The position numbers were made by a program, and so were the translations under genes. 64,000 nucleotides of DNA from Vibrio orientalis CIP 102891 = ATCC 33934 (lineage in GTDB: Bacteria > Pseudomonadota > Gammaproteobacteria > Enterobacterales > Vibrionaceae). Of this stretch, positions 33,692 through 42,604 are shown one piece after another. Each line of letters starts with the position of its first letter. Position 1 is the stretch's first letter. The stretch covers positions 1,515,960 through 1,579,959 of the forward strand of contig NZ_ACZV01000004.1 of NCBI RefSeq assembly GCF_000176235.1. The letters are read 5' to 3'. The notes beneath the pieces are model-generated. The model saw nothing but the letters and a program-made list of their open reading frames with translations. It made no database searches and was not told the DNA's origin.

Positions 33692-35098
33692 TTAACTAAA
33701 TACAACACCTAAGCTCAATAGTGTCATCACCATAGCAGTCAGTATTGCTAGCAATGGACCGATGAACTTTAACCATAGTGGGTAGGCTACACGTCCTATT
33801 GCCAAGCCGCCCATCACAACGCCTGATGTCGGTGTGACGAGGTTTGGCAGCCCTGATGCTGATTGGTAAGCGGTTACAACGAGTTCACGGCTAACACCAG
33901 CAAAGTCAGCTAGTGGAGCTAGGATCGGCATTGATAGCACTGCCAAACCCGATGATGAAGGGACGACGAGACACATGACTATTTCAATCCAATAGATAGC
34001 ATTGATAAATGCAACTTCGTGCAGCCCGCCAAGTAAGCCTTCAGCGTAGTTTAAAATTGTATGGGTGATATTGCCGTTATCCATGACGACAACAAGGCCA
34101 CGAGCGATGGCGATGATCAATGCCACGCCAAGTAAGTCACGAGCACCGTTGACGAAACTTTCGGTAACTTCAGTTTCTGACATACGCGCGACGAATCCGA
34201 CCACAATACTTGAACCTATGAATAACGCAGATAGCTCTGCCATCCACCAACCGGCGATGGATACACCCCACATCATAATCACAAAGGTAATGCCAAAAAT
34301 GGCCAATACAATCTTTCGAGTAATGGTGAACTCTGGGGTTTGTTGTTGCTTACCGTGTAAGAAGTGATCGAGGTTAGATTCTCGCTGGTGGGCAACAATT
34401 GACAGTTCTGGGTTTTGTTTCACTTTTTCAGCGTAGCGCATCACGTAGACCACGCAGGCAATCCAACCAAGTACCAAAATGGTCGCACGTAGCGCAAAAC
34501 CTTCCATAAAATTGATTTCTGCTGCGTTAGAAGCGATGACTGTTGCAAACGGGTTGATGGTCGAACCTAAGCAACCGATCCCTGCGCCAATCATGATGAT
34601 GGCAACGCCAACGATGCTATCGTAACCTGCGGCGATCATGACCGGAATTAAAAGAGCGTAAAAAGGGATTGTTTCTTCCGCCATGCCATACACAGTGCCG
34701 CCAAGAGCAAAAAGGCCCATTAGGATTGGAATCATCCATTTCTCACGTCCGGTTAGACGTTTCATCGTGCCAGCGATACCCGCATCAATAGCTCCGGTCT
34801 GAGTAACGACCGAAAGAAAGCCACCAATAACCAAAACAAACAGTGCAACGTCAACGGCTCGTGCAGTATAGCTGATAGGGTCATAGAAGCCTTGAATCGG
34901 AGCCATCAGGATATCGACTAATCCTTGCGGATTAGGCTCAACGGTTTGATAAGTACCAACCACAGGAACCATTTTTCCTAAGGTTTCGTTGGTTTCCATT
35001 TGGTACTGACCCGCTGGAATTGCCCAAGTTAAGATTGCCATCAATACCGTGAGCAACATTAAAATTGTATAAGCGGAAGGAAATTTTAGTTTTGTCAT
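33692..35098 (-). CDS. YfcC-family membrane transporter
   Basis: 468 aa with about 12 hydrophobic segments. Begins KFPSAYTILMLLTVLMAILT and WAIPAGQY, the usual start of YfcC/ArcD-like carriers, and has GTVYGMAEETIPFYALLIP, GAGIGCLGSTINPFATVIAS and VVPSSSGLAVLSMPILAPLAD, the two hairpin-like motifs of the family. Members are thought to carry basic amino acids or peptides. Downstream of an opine-dehydrogenase-family gene and an OccR-like regulator, so an opine or its amino acid part (for example arginine) is a reasonable substrate guess. AGAGG lies about 9 nt before ATG. Confidence 0.85.
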   Translation of the reverse strand: MTKLKFPSAYTILMLLTVLMAILTWAIPAGQYQMETNETLGKMVPVVGTYQTVEPNPQGLVDILMAPIQGFYDPISYTARAVDVALFVLVIGGFLSVVTQTGAIDAGIAGTMKRLTGREKWMIPILMGLFALGGTVYGMAEETIPFYALLIPVMIAAGYDSIVGVAIIMIGAGIGCLGSTINPFATVIASNAAEINFMEGFALRATILVLGWIACVVYVMRYAEKVKQNPELSIVAHQRESNLDHFLHGKQQQTPEFTITRKIVLAIFGITFVIMMWGVSIAGWWMAELSALFIGSSIVVGFVARMSETEVTESFVNGARDLLGVALIIAIARGLVVVMDNGNITHTILNYAEGLLGGLHEVAFINAIYWIEIVMCLVVPSSSGLAVLSMPILAPLADFAGVSRELVVTAYQSASGLPNLVTPTSGVVMGGLAIGRVAYPLWLKFIGPLLAILTAMVMTLLSLGVVFS

Positions 35099-35114
35099 AG
35101 GGTTGTCCTCTTAT

Positions 35115-35137
35115 TTTATGGGCACGAAGCCCATAAA
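35115..35137 (-). other. Intercistronic hairpin between opine dehydrogenase and transporter genes
   Basis: TTTATGGGC / GCCCATAAA, a perfect 9-bp stem with a 5-nt loop, in the 68-bp gap. It may set the relative expression or stability of the two cistrons. Confidence 0.55.
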
Positions 35138-35166
35138 TTTTTGGTCACGAATACGTGCTCCACGGT

Positions 35167-36276
35167 TTAACTAACGAAGTCCATAATTTCTTGAGCAGAC
35201 TTGTTGTCTAACCCCATGAGTTTTAGTGTTCTTCCATTTTCAAAATAGTTGGTATCGTTGTAAGCATTATCGATATGCAAACATGAGGTGATGATCGGTG
35301 TGTTGATCTCCAGCAGTTGAGCGAACTCGTAGCAAGGAACTAAAAGGTAGGCAGCATCCTCGGTGATGTAACGGTTACTGGCAGAATTCGGTGCACTGTT
35401 GAGTTTACCGTGAGTTTCCGAGGTACGGTTTACTTCATACACACTCTCACAATCCATGTCGTATAAAGCATTCATCGCATTGAGTTCAGATTGAAGCTCC
35501 AACCCAAGTGCATTACCGATAGATTGACGTTCGGCTTCCATCACCGCTGCCGCTTTTGCGGTCGAGACCGAGCAGCAATCTTTGTAGTAATTGAACTTAC
35601 CGTCAAAGTTTTCAAGCAAGCCCATATTCAACGTGGTGAGAAGTGGGTGACCACCAAAGTTAACATTCTCCAAACCAGCCTCAATGACATTTCTCAGAGG
35701 TTTAAGTGGTAACGGCATCACACGTTGAAGTCTTTCAATTGCGTGAGTGATTCGATCTGCCGGAAAAGCCGCGACGGGAAGAAACTGCTTCATACCCAAA
35801 ATTGCGATTTCGGCTGGACCAACAATACGCGTTGCCCATGGGATAGAAATTGCGTCAACAAAGGTGACATCAAGCGAGTGATAGCCTTGCTCTTTTTTGA
35901 TCCGGTTGAGAACCAAGGAACCGTAGTTGCCAGGCATTAGCATGATAATCTGACCATCTCGAAGGTGGGGCAACATTTCGATGAACAAAGGTTCTTGAGC
36001 AAAAGATGGAACTGGCAAAACGAGAATATCGGCGTAAGCGAGCGTTTCGGCTAAATCACGACTGACTTTATCGCATTTCTCGAATCCCGCGTAGGTCAGT
36101 GGCGCATCGTTAAAGCTCTCCAAGGCACGAATACCGCCGTGATGTTCGATATCTGTGAGTGGTTGGTCATATCCGGGTGCACCGTACAAACATACATCTG
36201 CACCATTTAATGTGAAGTGATAAGCCGCTGTAAGACCAGCATTGCCAGATCCGATAACTGACACACGAGGTTTCAT
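35167..36276 (-). CDS. Octopine/nopaline dehydrogenase-family oxidoreductase
   Basis: 369 aa. N-terminal Rossmann fold with VIGSGNAGLTAAYHF (residues 7-21), then LVLPVPSFAQE and MLMPGNYGS. The C-terminal helical domain carries NFGGHPLLTTLNMG with His210, at the conserved His-Pro of opine dehydrogenases, and EAERQSIGNALGL. Such enzymes reversibly join a keto acid to an amino group with NAD(P)H to form N-carboxyalkyl amino acids (opines) or oxidise them. The operon with a transporter and an OccR-like regulator favours opine use, but the substrate pair cannot be read from sequence. AAGGAT precedes ATG. Confidence 0.85.
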   Translation of the reverse strand: MKPRVSVIGSGNAGLTAAYHFTLNGADVCLYGAPGYDQPLTDIEHHGGIRALESFNDAPLTYAGFEKCDKVSRDLAETLAYADILVLPVPSFAQEPLFIEMLPHLRDGQIIMLMPGNYGSLVLNRIKKEQGYHSLDVTFVDAISIPWATRIVGPAEIAILGMKQFLPVAAFPADRITHAIERLQRVMPLPLKPLRNVIEAGLENVNFGGHPLLTTLNMGLLENFDGKFNYYKDCCSVSTAKAAAVMEAERQSIGNALGLELQSELNAMNALYDMDCESVYEVNRTSETHGKLNSAPNSASNRYITEDAAYLLVPCYEFAQLLEINTPIITSCLHIDNAYNDTNYFENGRTLKLMGLDNKSAQEIMDFVS

Positions 36277-36469
36277 AAATCTATCCTTATTGATGTCTGA
36301 TTTAACCGTTATCAGACTAAGGAATTACGACGCTAATTCGCCAATGACAAAGTTGTAGACTAGTATGCAAAAAGGTAATGCTGTTATCTTGTTTTCGTTT
36401 TAACTGTTTGAAATATAAAAACTTAAACTTTATTCGCTTACGCTATTTGCTCGCTGTGTAACTGTGAAG

Positions 36470-37405
36470 TCACGTTTGCAACTGTTCGTTGAGGTCTCGC
36501 ATTGGCCCCACTTTCAGGTAGATGTCCATTTGATCGGCTAGCAGCATAAAGTGCTCTATAAATTGTTCCGCATGACGGTGAATGGGTTTGAGTGCAGGGT
36601 AAAGAATGTCAAATTCAAAAGGTAAGCTAAACACCAACGGACGCATGACCACGTTAGCATTCTCACTTTCGATGTGAGCCGTAAAGGGATCGGTTATTGC
36701 AATTCCGATACCTTCACGAACTAACGCTGCTGCGGTACTGGCAAGAGATACTTCAATTTGCTCGATCGTCGATAGGTTGTAGCGACGTAGTAATGCGTCA
36801 ACACGTCTTTGGGTCATATCTCGCTCGTGGCGAATCAATACCTGACCTGCGATGTCGTACAGATCAATTACCGTACGCTTGGCAAGCGGGGAAGTCACCG
36901 GAATTAAACACACACACTCACATTCCACTTTCTGTGCTTTTACCCCGGCAAGATGTTCGTCAACAAAGGCGAAGCCGATATCGGTAGTTTGACTTTGAAT
37001 TCGATTCACCACTTCCTCTGAGCGGTATGTTTTGAAGCTGATTTTTGTCTTGCCAGTTTGTTTGAGAAAGGTCGCTAAGATGCGGGGCAGGAATGCATTA
37101 GACAGTAGTGGCATCGCCGCGATATTTAAACTACCGAAGTGGCGTGAGCGAATCGAAGATGCTGATTGTGACAATCCAGATACCGCGTCGAATACTTTAG
37201 CAACTTCAAGATAAAAGGCTTGTCCTTCATCACTGAGTTCAAGCCGATTGCCTTTGCGAATAAAGAGTTGAAAGCCAATACGTTGCTCTAAACCAGAGAG
37301 TAAGCGGCTTACCGCGGGTTGACTCAAGCTCAAACGATCTGCCGCAGCTGTCACGGTTTGACATTCGACTACCGCTTTAAACGCATTCAACTGGGTTAAT
37401 TTCAT
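36470..37405 (-). CDS. LysR-family regulator of the OccR/NocR group
   Basis: 311 aa. DNA-binding N terminus MKLTQLNAFKAVVECQTV with SLSQPAVSRLLSGLEQRIGF. The effector domain has FGSLNIAAMPLLSNAFLPRIL and SLASTAAALVREGIGIAITD, stretches strongly reminiscent of OccR and NocR, the octopine and nopaline regulators of Agrobacterium. The start at 37405 is chosen because the alternative at 37459 adds 18 residues before the usual LysR start; neither has a strong ribosome site. It lies upstream of and in line with the opine dehydrogenase gene, 193 bp away, and probably controls it. Confidence 0.85.
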   Translation of the reverse strand: MKLTQLNAFKAVVECQTVTAAADRLSLSQPAVSRLLSGLEQRIGFQLFIRKGNRLELSDEGQAFYLEVAKVFDAVSGLSQSASSIRSRHFGSLNIAAMPLLSNAFLPRILATFLKQTGKTKISFKTYRSEEVVNRIQSQTTDIGFAFVDEHLAGVKAQKVECECVCLIPVTSPLAKRTVIDLYDIAGQVLIRHERDMTQRRVDALLRRYNLSTIEQIEVSLASTAAALVREGIGIAITDPFTAHIESENANVVMRPLVFSLPFEFDILYPALKPIHRHAEQFIEHFMLLADQMDIYLKVGPMRDLNEQLQT

Positions 37406-37607
37406 CAGATAGGGCTCATGTACCAAAAGCAAAATTTGGCGTACGTTAGCAGGGTTCAAAGATAATTTCTTTGATACTGCCTTGATAAATTAGATAGGCA
37501 GTGGTCGATAGGGAGGACAAACACCATACTACAAAATCTCAGGTTACCTTCCCTGAGAAGCATGCTAATCTCGCTTGATAAATTTAATTATTGATAAAGA
37601 CACCATT

Positions 37608-38228
37608 ATGAATACCGCTTTGCTGGGAATGTTTATTCCGACTTTCTTTTTTGTCTCTATCACACCAGGTATGTGCATGACGTTAGCTCTGACTTTAGGA
37701 ATGAGTATCGGCTATAGACGTACACTCTGGATGATGGCCGGAGAGCTAGTGGGTGTTGGTTTAGTCGCGGTTGCTGCTGTGTTAGGTATCGCGGCAGTGA
37801 TGCTCAATTATCCTTGGTTGTTCGTGGCGTTGAAGCTGGTGGGTGGCGGTTATCTATGTTATCTGGGCGTGCAAATGTGGCGTTCTCGCGGCAAGTTAGC
37901 CATTAATGTCGATCAGCAAGAGTCTGCCCCGCAAAGTGACTGGGGTTTGGTCGCTCAAGGCTTTGTAACGGCGATTGCTAACCCGAAAGGCTGGGCGTTT
38001 ATGATCTCTCTATTGCCTCCTTTCATTGACCAAAACTCCGATCTTACGCCTCAGTTGATTGTATTGGTGTCAATTATTCTATTGTTTGAGTTCATCTGTA
38101 TGACGCTTTATGCCACAGGTGGTAAAGGCTTAAAGCGTCTGCTTGGTCAATCGCAAAATGTCCGTTTGATGAACCGCATCGCTGGTACGTTGATGATGGG
38201 TGTCGGTATTTGGTTATTAGCAAGCTGA
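37608..38228 (+). CDS. LysE/RhtB-family amino acid exporter
   Basis: 206 aa with six hydrophobic segments. Typical features: FFFVSITPGMCMTLALTLGM at the N terminus, GGGYLCYLGVQMWRSR, and AIANPKGWAFMISLLPPF. Inner-membrane exporter of amino acids or derivatives; substrate not determinable. An earlier in-frame start at 37575 would add 11 polar residues; ATG 37608 fits the family. Divergent from the OccR-like gene, so arginine export linked to opine use is possible but unsupported. Confidence 0.85.
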   Translation: MNTALLGMFIPTFFFVSITPGMCMTLALTLGMSIGYRRTLWMMAGELVGVGLVAVAAVLGIAAVMLNYPWLFVALKLVGGGYLCYLGVQMWRSRGKLAINVDQQESAPQSDWGLVAQGFVTAIANPKGWAFMISLLPPFIDQNSDLTPQLIVLVSIILLFEFICMTLYATGGKGLKRLLGQSQNVRLMNRIAGTLMMGVGIWLLAS

Positions 38229-38313
38229 ATCACGCAGTATTCGCCTCTTCAGGCAGTATTATTTGATGAACAAACAGCTGTTTACTGAGATACGAGAATG
38301 ATAAACGGTGGGC

Positions 38314-38952
38314 TTATCTTTCAATTTCATCTTTCAGTTGGTTAAGAAAGCCTTCCATATACTGCGTTCTTTTTCTCGCTTCTAGTTTTGCTGATGCCGT
38401 ATTCATCATGGCTTCTAGCTTAAACAGCTTATTGTAGAAGTGATCAATGGTGTAGTTTCTGTCGTCTAATTCGCGATTGGCACAAAACGGATCATCGACT
38501 TGGTAAAGACTTGCGCCAAAGCTAGCACTGACTTGTAAGCAGCGTGCTATCCCTACTGCACCGAGTGCATCCAATCTATCTGCATCTTGCACAACCTTGG
38601 CTTCAATCGTAGTCGGGGGGATATTAGCGCTGTAACTGTGGGCGCAAATAGCATGGCGAATATCGCTGAGAAACTCGCGTGGATAATCAATACTTGCCAA
38701 AAACTGCGTTGCTTTATCCGCAGCTATGGTAGAGCTTTGAGCGCGTTCAGGGTGATTCTTGGCAAAGGTAAAACAGTCGTGTAGGTAAGCTGCAGGCAAC
38801 ACAACTTCAATGCGAGCGTTTTCTTGCTGGCATAACTCAATCGCCGTTTTGACCACTCTCTTTACATGGCTAAGGTCATGAGCAGGGTCTTGCACCATTT
38901 CTTGGCTGATAAATTCGAATAGTTTAGGTTCGAAACGCTGAACTACATCCAC
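38314..38952 (-). CDS. yedJ: HD-domain phosphohydrolase, YedJ-like
   Basis: 212 aa. HD metal site: AHDLSHVKRV, AAYLHDCF (the His-Asp doublet), HAICAHSYSA and VVQDADRLDALGAVGIAR, matching E. coli YedJ along its length, including DDRNYTIDHFYNKLFKL. Probable cytosolic nucleotide or phosphate-ester hydrolase; substrate unknown. Single gene, converging on the LysE gene with no clear terminator between. Confidence 0.88.
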   Translation of the reverse strand: MDVVQRFEPKLFEFISQEMVQDPAHDLSHVKRVVKTAIELCQQENARIEVVLPAAYLHDCFTFAKNHPERAQSSTIAADKATQFLASIDYPREFLSDIRHAICAHSYSANIPPTTIEAKVVQDADRLDALGAVGIARCLQVSASFGASLYQVDDPFCANRELDDRNYTIDHFYNKLFKLEAMMNTASAKLEARKRTQYMEGFLNQLKDEIER

Positions 38953-39136
38953 AAATGTGCTCCATTAAGTCATTGATACTCAGATATTAACACGGAACAC
39001 CAAACCAATGTGACGGCAGAATATCGTCTTGGTTATGGCTATGTCTCAGGCTTACAAAACGCAATGGCAAGGGTTGTGAGTGACAGGTAATTTCAGTAGG
39101 GTTAGCTCATTAAACAAGGAATAGAAAAGGATTAAA

Positions 39137-39358
39137 ATGCGTAGTTCGTTAAGAGATAAAATCATCCAGGTTTGTGAAAAGAAAATCGCGCAAAAGGGTG
39201 ATGGCGTCGGTGTTTCATTTTATGCCTTCTTTGCCAATAAGAACGACGATCCTGAGTTGCTGATGGAAGCGGCAACATGGTGGATTCAAACTCATCATCT
39301 AGACCATTTTGAGAAGGCAAAGAAAATCATTGAAATGGTTTCATCTGAACCGAGTTAA
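39137..39358 (+). CDS. Small conserved-looking protein (possibly DUF6500)
   Basis: 73 aa, soluble, beginning MRSSLRDKIIQVCEKKIAQK and containing VSFYAFFANKNDDPELLMEA and WWIQTHHLDHFEKAKKI. It resembles a small family I recall as DUF6500, but I cannot confirm the number. AAGGAT sits 7 nt upstream. Function unknown. Confidence 0.7.
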   Translation: MRSSLRDKIIQVCEKKIAQKGDGVGVSFYAFFANKNDDPELLMEAATWWIQTHHLDHFEKAKKIIEMVSSEPS

Positions 39359-39445
39359 ATGGCTTCGCCTCTTTAGCTATGCTGAGCTTTACTCTATAAT
39401 TGCCGCGCTTTTATTTGGGTTAAGCCCTCTTACTTTGGATAGATT

Positions 39446-40180
39446 ATGATTTCAAAAAACCAACTTAAATTACTTCGAGCTCTTGGCCAAAAGAAACAGC
39501 GTAAAGCACATGGTCTGTTTTTGGTTCAAGGAGAGAAGAACGTACTTGAGTTGGCAAATAGCTCACTGAAGGTAAAGCAAGTTTTTGCTACTGCTGAGTT
39601 CTTAACAGAGCATCAGGGTGAACTTGGTCATTTCGAGTGTATTGAAGCGTCACTTGATGACTTAACCAAAGCGAGCACTCTGGTAAGCAATAACGCTGCG
39701 ATTGCGGTGGTTGAAATCCCGAGTATTGAAATACCCAAAGCACAGGGTTTGATGATTGCGCTAGATGGCGTGTCGGATCCAGGCAATCTAGGTACCATTA
39801 TTCGTGTTGCTGACTGGTACGGTATCAAACACATTGTCGCAAGCAGTGACTGTGCTGATCCATACAACCCGAAAACCATCAGCGCAACCATGGGCAGCTT
39901 TGGCCGTGTTACGGTGAGTCAGTTAGATTTACCTAGCTATCTAGAGCAGTCAAACCTGCCAGTTTACGGTGCGTTTCTAGAAGGTGAAAGCGTGCATAGA
40001 ACTGACTTTGCTGCTGAAGGCATTTTGTTAATGGGCAGTGAGTCACACGGTATTCGTGAACAAGCGGCTAAGTTTGTTACCGATAAGATTACCATTCCTG
40101 CTTTTGGCGGTGCAGAGTCACTGAACGTAGCGATGGCGACAGGCATTATCTTGGATAATTTGCGCCGTCAGCACAGTTAA
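39446..40180 (+). CDS. TrmH/SpoU-family RNA 2'-O-methyltransferase
   Basis: 244 aa. N-terminal substrate-binding domain (KAHGLFLVQGEKNVLE). The trefoil-knot SPOUT domain has motif 1 SDPGNLGTIIRVADW, motif 2 ILLMGSESHGIRE and motif 3 ITIPAFGGAESLNVAMATGI. It methylates a ribose in rRNA or tRNA with S-adenosylmethionine; position not determinable. GGAT lies before ATG. Single gene. Confidence 0.9.
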   Translation: MISKNQLKLLRALGQKKQRKAHGLFLVQGEKNVLELANSSLKVKQVFATAEFLTEHQGELGHFECIEASLDDLTKASTLVSNNAAIAVVEIPSIEIPKAQGLMIALDGVSDPGNLGTIIRVADWYGIKHIVASSDCADPYNPKTISATMGSFGRVTVSQLDLPSYLEQSNLPVYGAFLEGESVHRTDFAAEGILLMGSESHGIREQAAKFVTDKITIPAFGGAESLNVAMATGIILDNLRRQHS

Positions 40181-40255
40181 AGCACCCTAGAATTTGAGAA
40201 AGCGTAGTGATGGTTGATCGCTGCGCTTCAAGTGGTCTCAATTCTCCCCAAAGCA

Positions 40256-40296
40256 GTCATTCCTTAGAGCAACGAAGTTGCGAGTAAGGAATCTCG
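40256..40296. repeat. 41-bp intergenic repeat, family A, copy 3
   Basis: GTCATTCCTTAGAGCAACG through GAGTAAGGAATCTCG. The A to T change in the left arm and G to A in the right arm keep the arms paired (TTCCTTA / TAAGGAA), a compensatory pattern. Confidence 0.78.
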
Positions 40297-40367
40297 TTAA
40301 GTTTTCGACTCCCTTTAAGTGGATGAGTCGGGGCACCATCTGTCACTTTTTAAATTAATGGTTATCT

Positions 40368-40970
40368 ATGAATAAAGCCTTTGTAATCCGTGCTCGCGCC
40401 GCGTCCACTGACCATAAAACGTTTGTTGCGGGAGTTGGTGCTGACGCTCATTCCGAAATTCTTGCTCATGTATTGATGAACTCGATTTTTACCGCTCAAT
40501 CTCATCGTGATGATGTGACGGTCTATTTGGTTATTGAAAGTACGTCAGATTTTTCACGTACTCTACGCTTTGAATCGTCTCAACTGCGTGATATTGGTGG
40601 CTTCCATGAATCGGCTTTGATCGCTTTAATCGCAAAAGCGTTGGAACATTCAGTCGGCATGAAAAAAGAAGAGCTGCGTGATGTGTCTGAAGGTTTAAGT
40701 GTTGAGACGATCAGTTTTGAAAAACTGGTGCAGCGCTTAGCAGAAGAATACACGCTCTACTTGCTTGATAAAAAAGGAACGGATATTCGTGACGAACCGT
40801 TTAGCGGCTCGGCTTGTTTTATCTTAACTGACCACATTCCTATGCCGAAAAAGAGTTGGAATAGTCTAAAGCGCTTAGGTACACAAAAAGTCAGCCTCGG
40901 ACCTCAAATGTTATTTGCGTCTCAATGCATCGTACTTATACATAATGAGTTTGATCGACGAGGATTCTAA
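40368..40970 (+). CDS. trmY: TrmY-like SPOUT pseudouridine methyltransferase
   Basis: 200 aa. The end of the protein, LGPQMLFASQCIVLIHNEFD, is the strongly conserved knot region of archaeal TrmY (N1-methylation of pseudouridine 54 in tRNA). SGSACFILTDHIPMP and LRFESSQLRDIGGFHESALI also fit. A few bacteria including vibrios carry such homologues, but m1-pseudouridine 54 is an archaeal modification, so the bacterial substrate is unclear. Weak ribosome site. Single gene, followed by a family B repeat. Confidence 0.85.
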   Translation: MNKAFVIRARAASTDHKTFVAGVGADAHSEILAHVLMNSIFTAQSHRDDVTVYLVIESTSDFSRTLRFESSQLRDIGGFHESALIALIAKALEHSVGMKKEELRDVSEGLSVETISFEKLVQRLAEEYTLYLLDKKGTDIRDEPFSGSACFILTDHIPMPKKSWNSLKRLGTQKVSLGPQMLFASQCIVLIHNEFDRRGF

Positions 40971-40974
40971 GCAT

Positions 40975-40993
40975 CTCACTCTTGAGGGTGACG
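40975..40993. repeat. Short repeat, family B, copy 2
   Basis: CTCACTCTTGAGGGTGACG, nearly symmetric around CTTGAG. Just after the trmY stop. Confidence 0.55.
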
Positions 40994-40998
40994 CCAAT

Positions 40999-41030
40999 TA
41001 AAAAAGGGTTGGCACTTTACCGCCAACCCT
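40999..41030 (-). terminator. Terminator of the membrane acyltransferase-like gene
   Basis: AGGGTTGGC / GCCAACCCT stem, with a T run on the minus strand. Confidence 0.85.
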
Positions 41031-41103
41031 ACACCCGTTCTCGTTTCTAAGCTAAATGAATCAATGATTTAGTAAGCGCCGCATACCTGTTAATAAGCAT
41101 CGC

Positions 41104-42282
41104 TCAGTTAATAGCTGGCAATTGAGTTACATGAGGTTTATTAGCACGGCGTTGGTAAGAGTTAGCCCACGTTTTATCTTGATGAGTTCCCATCAGGTGA
41201 TCGACAACACCTGATCGTTTGAGCACGTATATCATGACAATGGAAAGGCTACTCAGTGTGAATACAAGAGAGAAACTATTGACCAATGTTATGCCTAACT
41301 TTGCTGTGATGAGCAACATCAGTGGTCCCCAAAGAAACACAAAGATAGCTTTGTGAAAAATGAACACAGTTAAAGAGTACATACCTATCCAGTTAATAAA
41401 GCGAACATTCAAATTGAACCCTTTAAGGTGTAAGTGAAGCACGCTACTAATAACTAAAAACTCCATTCCCCAAATTCCAAACTTGCCAAAAAAATCCTCT
41501 GCAAGAGTATGTTCTTCAGCATAAATACTGGTAATGTCGACGGCAATAGGTTCACCAAAGCTAAGATAAATGACGATCGCAATTGCAGACAAGGTGAAAA
41601 CGACTTGGTTACAAAGAGCGCGAGAGCTTGGTTTCTGGTGCCAGAACCAACCGTAAATAAAGCCAAAACAGCCACTGGTCATAAATAGGTCAATACGTGC
41701 ATCTAGCTCAAAGCCTGGGTGCACAAGATGCTGAATCGAAGACTCAATATATGAAAGAGCTTCGGAGAAACCGAGGGGAGCGAGCAATAGACTTAGTAGG
41801 GATAAACCAAGCATACCTTTAATGCCAGCTAGTGCATACACTGTAGAAAACAGCGCCAACAAGAGCATCCAAAGCATGACTGGATAAAATGAAATAGCCT
41901 CACCAAAATTAGGCGCCACAATCAAACCCTCGAAATATAACACGAGTGTAATGACGCCAAATAACATTAACTTATGGAAAAGTTGTGGTTTGAAAAGGTT
42001 CTGCGGTTTTATCGCAAGGTTAAAACTGGCTAAGGCAAGATATATCTGGCTCACCCATGGAACCAAATAGGCGCTGACTGTTCCTGTTAACGCATCCATT
42101 GGCAATAACGTATTTGCCATGGGTAAGTGTGAAGAATAAACCTCATTCCAGTAGGCGCTTTCTCGGATAAAAAAGTCTACGTACCAGTAATTTAAATAGC
42201 CTGTGTAATGTTCAAATACCGCCATGAAAATCATGACTCCTCTTAGGAAATCAAGGCTGGCGATACGTTGGTTTTGGTTCAT
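41104..42282 (-). CDS. Integral membrane acyltransferase-like protein (DUF1624/HGSNAT type)
   Basis: 392 aa with about ten hydrophobic helices. It begins RIASLDFLRGVMIFMAVFEH, the S-L-D-x-L-R-G signature shared by membrane acyltransferases of the Acyl_transf_3 and DUF1624 groups, with a His at the end of helix 1 (FEHYTGY). Later helices carry FINWIGMYSLTVFIFHKAIF, the usual S-L-x-x-F-x-x-H pattern near the end. It may acetylate a cell-envelope sugar from cytosolic acetyl-CoA. Single gene; AAGGG lies before ATG. Exact family uncertain. Confidence 0.7.
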   Translation of the reverse strand: MNQNQRIASLDFLRGVMIFMAVFEHYTGYLNYWYVDFFIRESAYWNEVYSSHLPMANTLLPMDALTGTVSAYLVPWVSQIYLALASFNLAIKPQNLFKPQLFHKLMLFGVITLVLYFEGLIVAPNFGEAISFYPVMLWMLLLALFSTVYALAGIKGMLGLSLLSLLLAPLGFSEALSYIESSIQHLVHPGFELDARIDLFMTSGCFGFIYGWFWHQKPSSRALCNQVVFTLSAIAIVIYLSFGEPIAVDITSIYAEEHTLAEDFFGKFGIWGMEFLVISSVLHLHLKGFNLNVRFINWIGMYSLTVFIFHKAIFVFLWGPLMLLITAKLGITLVNSFSLVFTLSSLSIVMIYVLKRSGVVDHLMGTHQDKTWANSYQRRANKPHVTQLPAIN

Positions 42283-42530
42283 TTTCCGTACCCTTGTCGT
42301 ATAGTTTAAAGTGGCTTTTCCCCCTAGTTATCTGGACTGACTTTAACGCTCTAGTGTTATCTATGAGGTCACGTGTTCAGTGAATCGAAGGGGGGTGATG
42401 GGCGACAAGTTAGGGAAAAACGAAGGATAGGAACAGGCTTTAATTGTCACGGATTGCATGCAGTTTCCATACAAATGCATACGTTAATCATTGAAGGTTG
42501 TTGGTGATATAAACGAGGGAGGCTATTTCC

Positions 42531-42550
42531 CGTCACTCTTGAGGGGGACG
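42531..42550. repeat. Short repeat, family B, copy 3
   Basis: CGTCACTCTTGAGGGGGACG, sharing TCACTCTTGAGGG with copy 2. Like copy 2 it sits directly beside a minus-strand terminator. The rest of the 42283-42604 gap shows nothing else recognisable. Confidence 0.55.
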
Positions 42551-42554
42551 ATAT

Positions 42555-42586
42555 AAAAAAGGGCTGACGTTTTTCGTCAACCCTTT
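42555..42586 (-). terminator. Terminator of fdxA
   Basis: AAAGGGCTGACG / CGTCAACCCTTT stem with one mismatch, T run on the minus strand. Confidence 0.85.
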
Positions 42587-42604
42587 AAAAATGGTTACTT
42601 CTCA

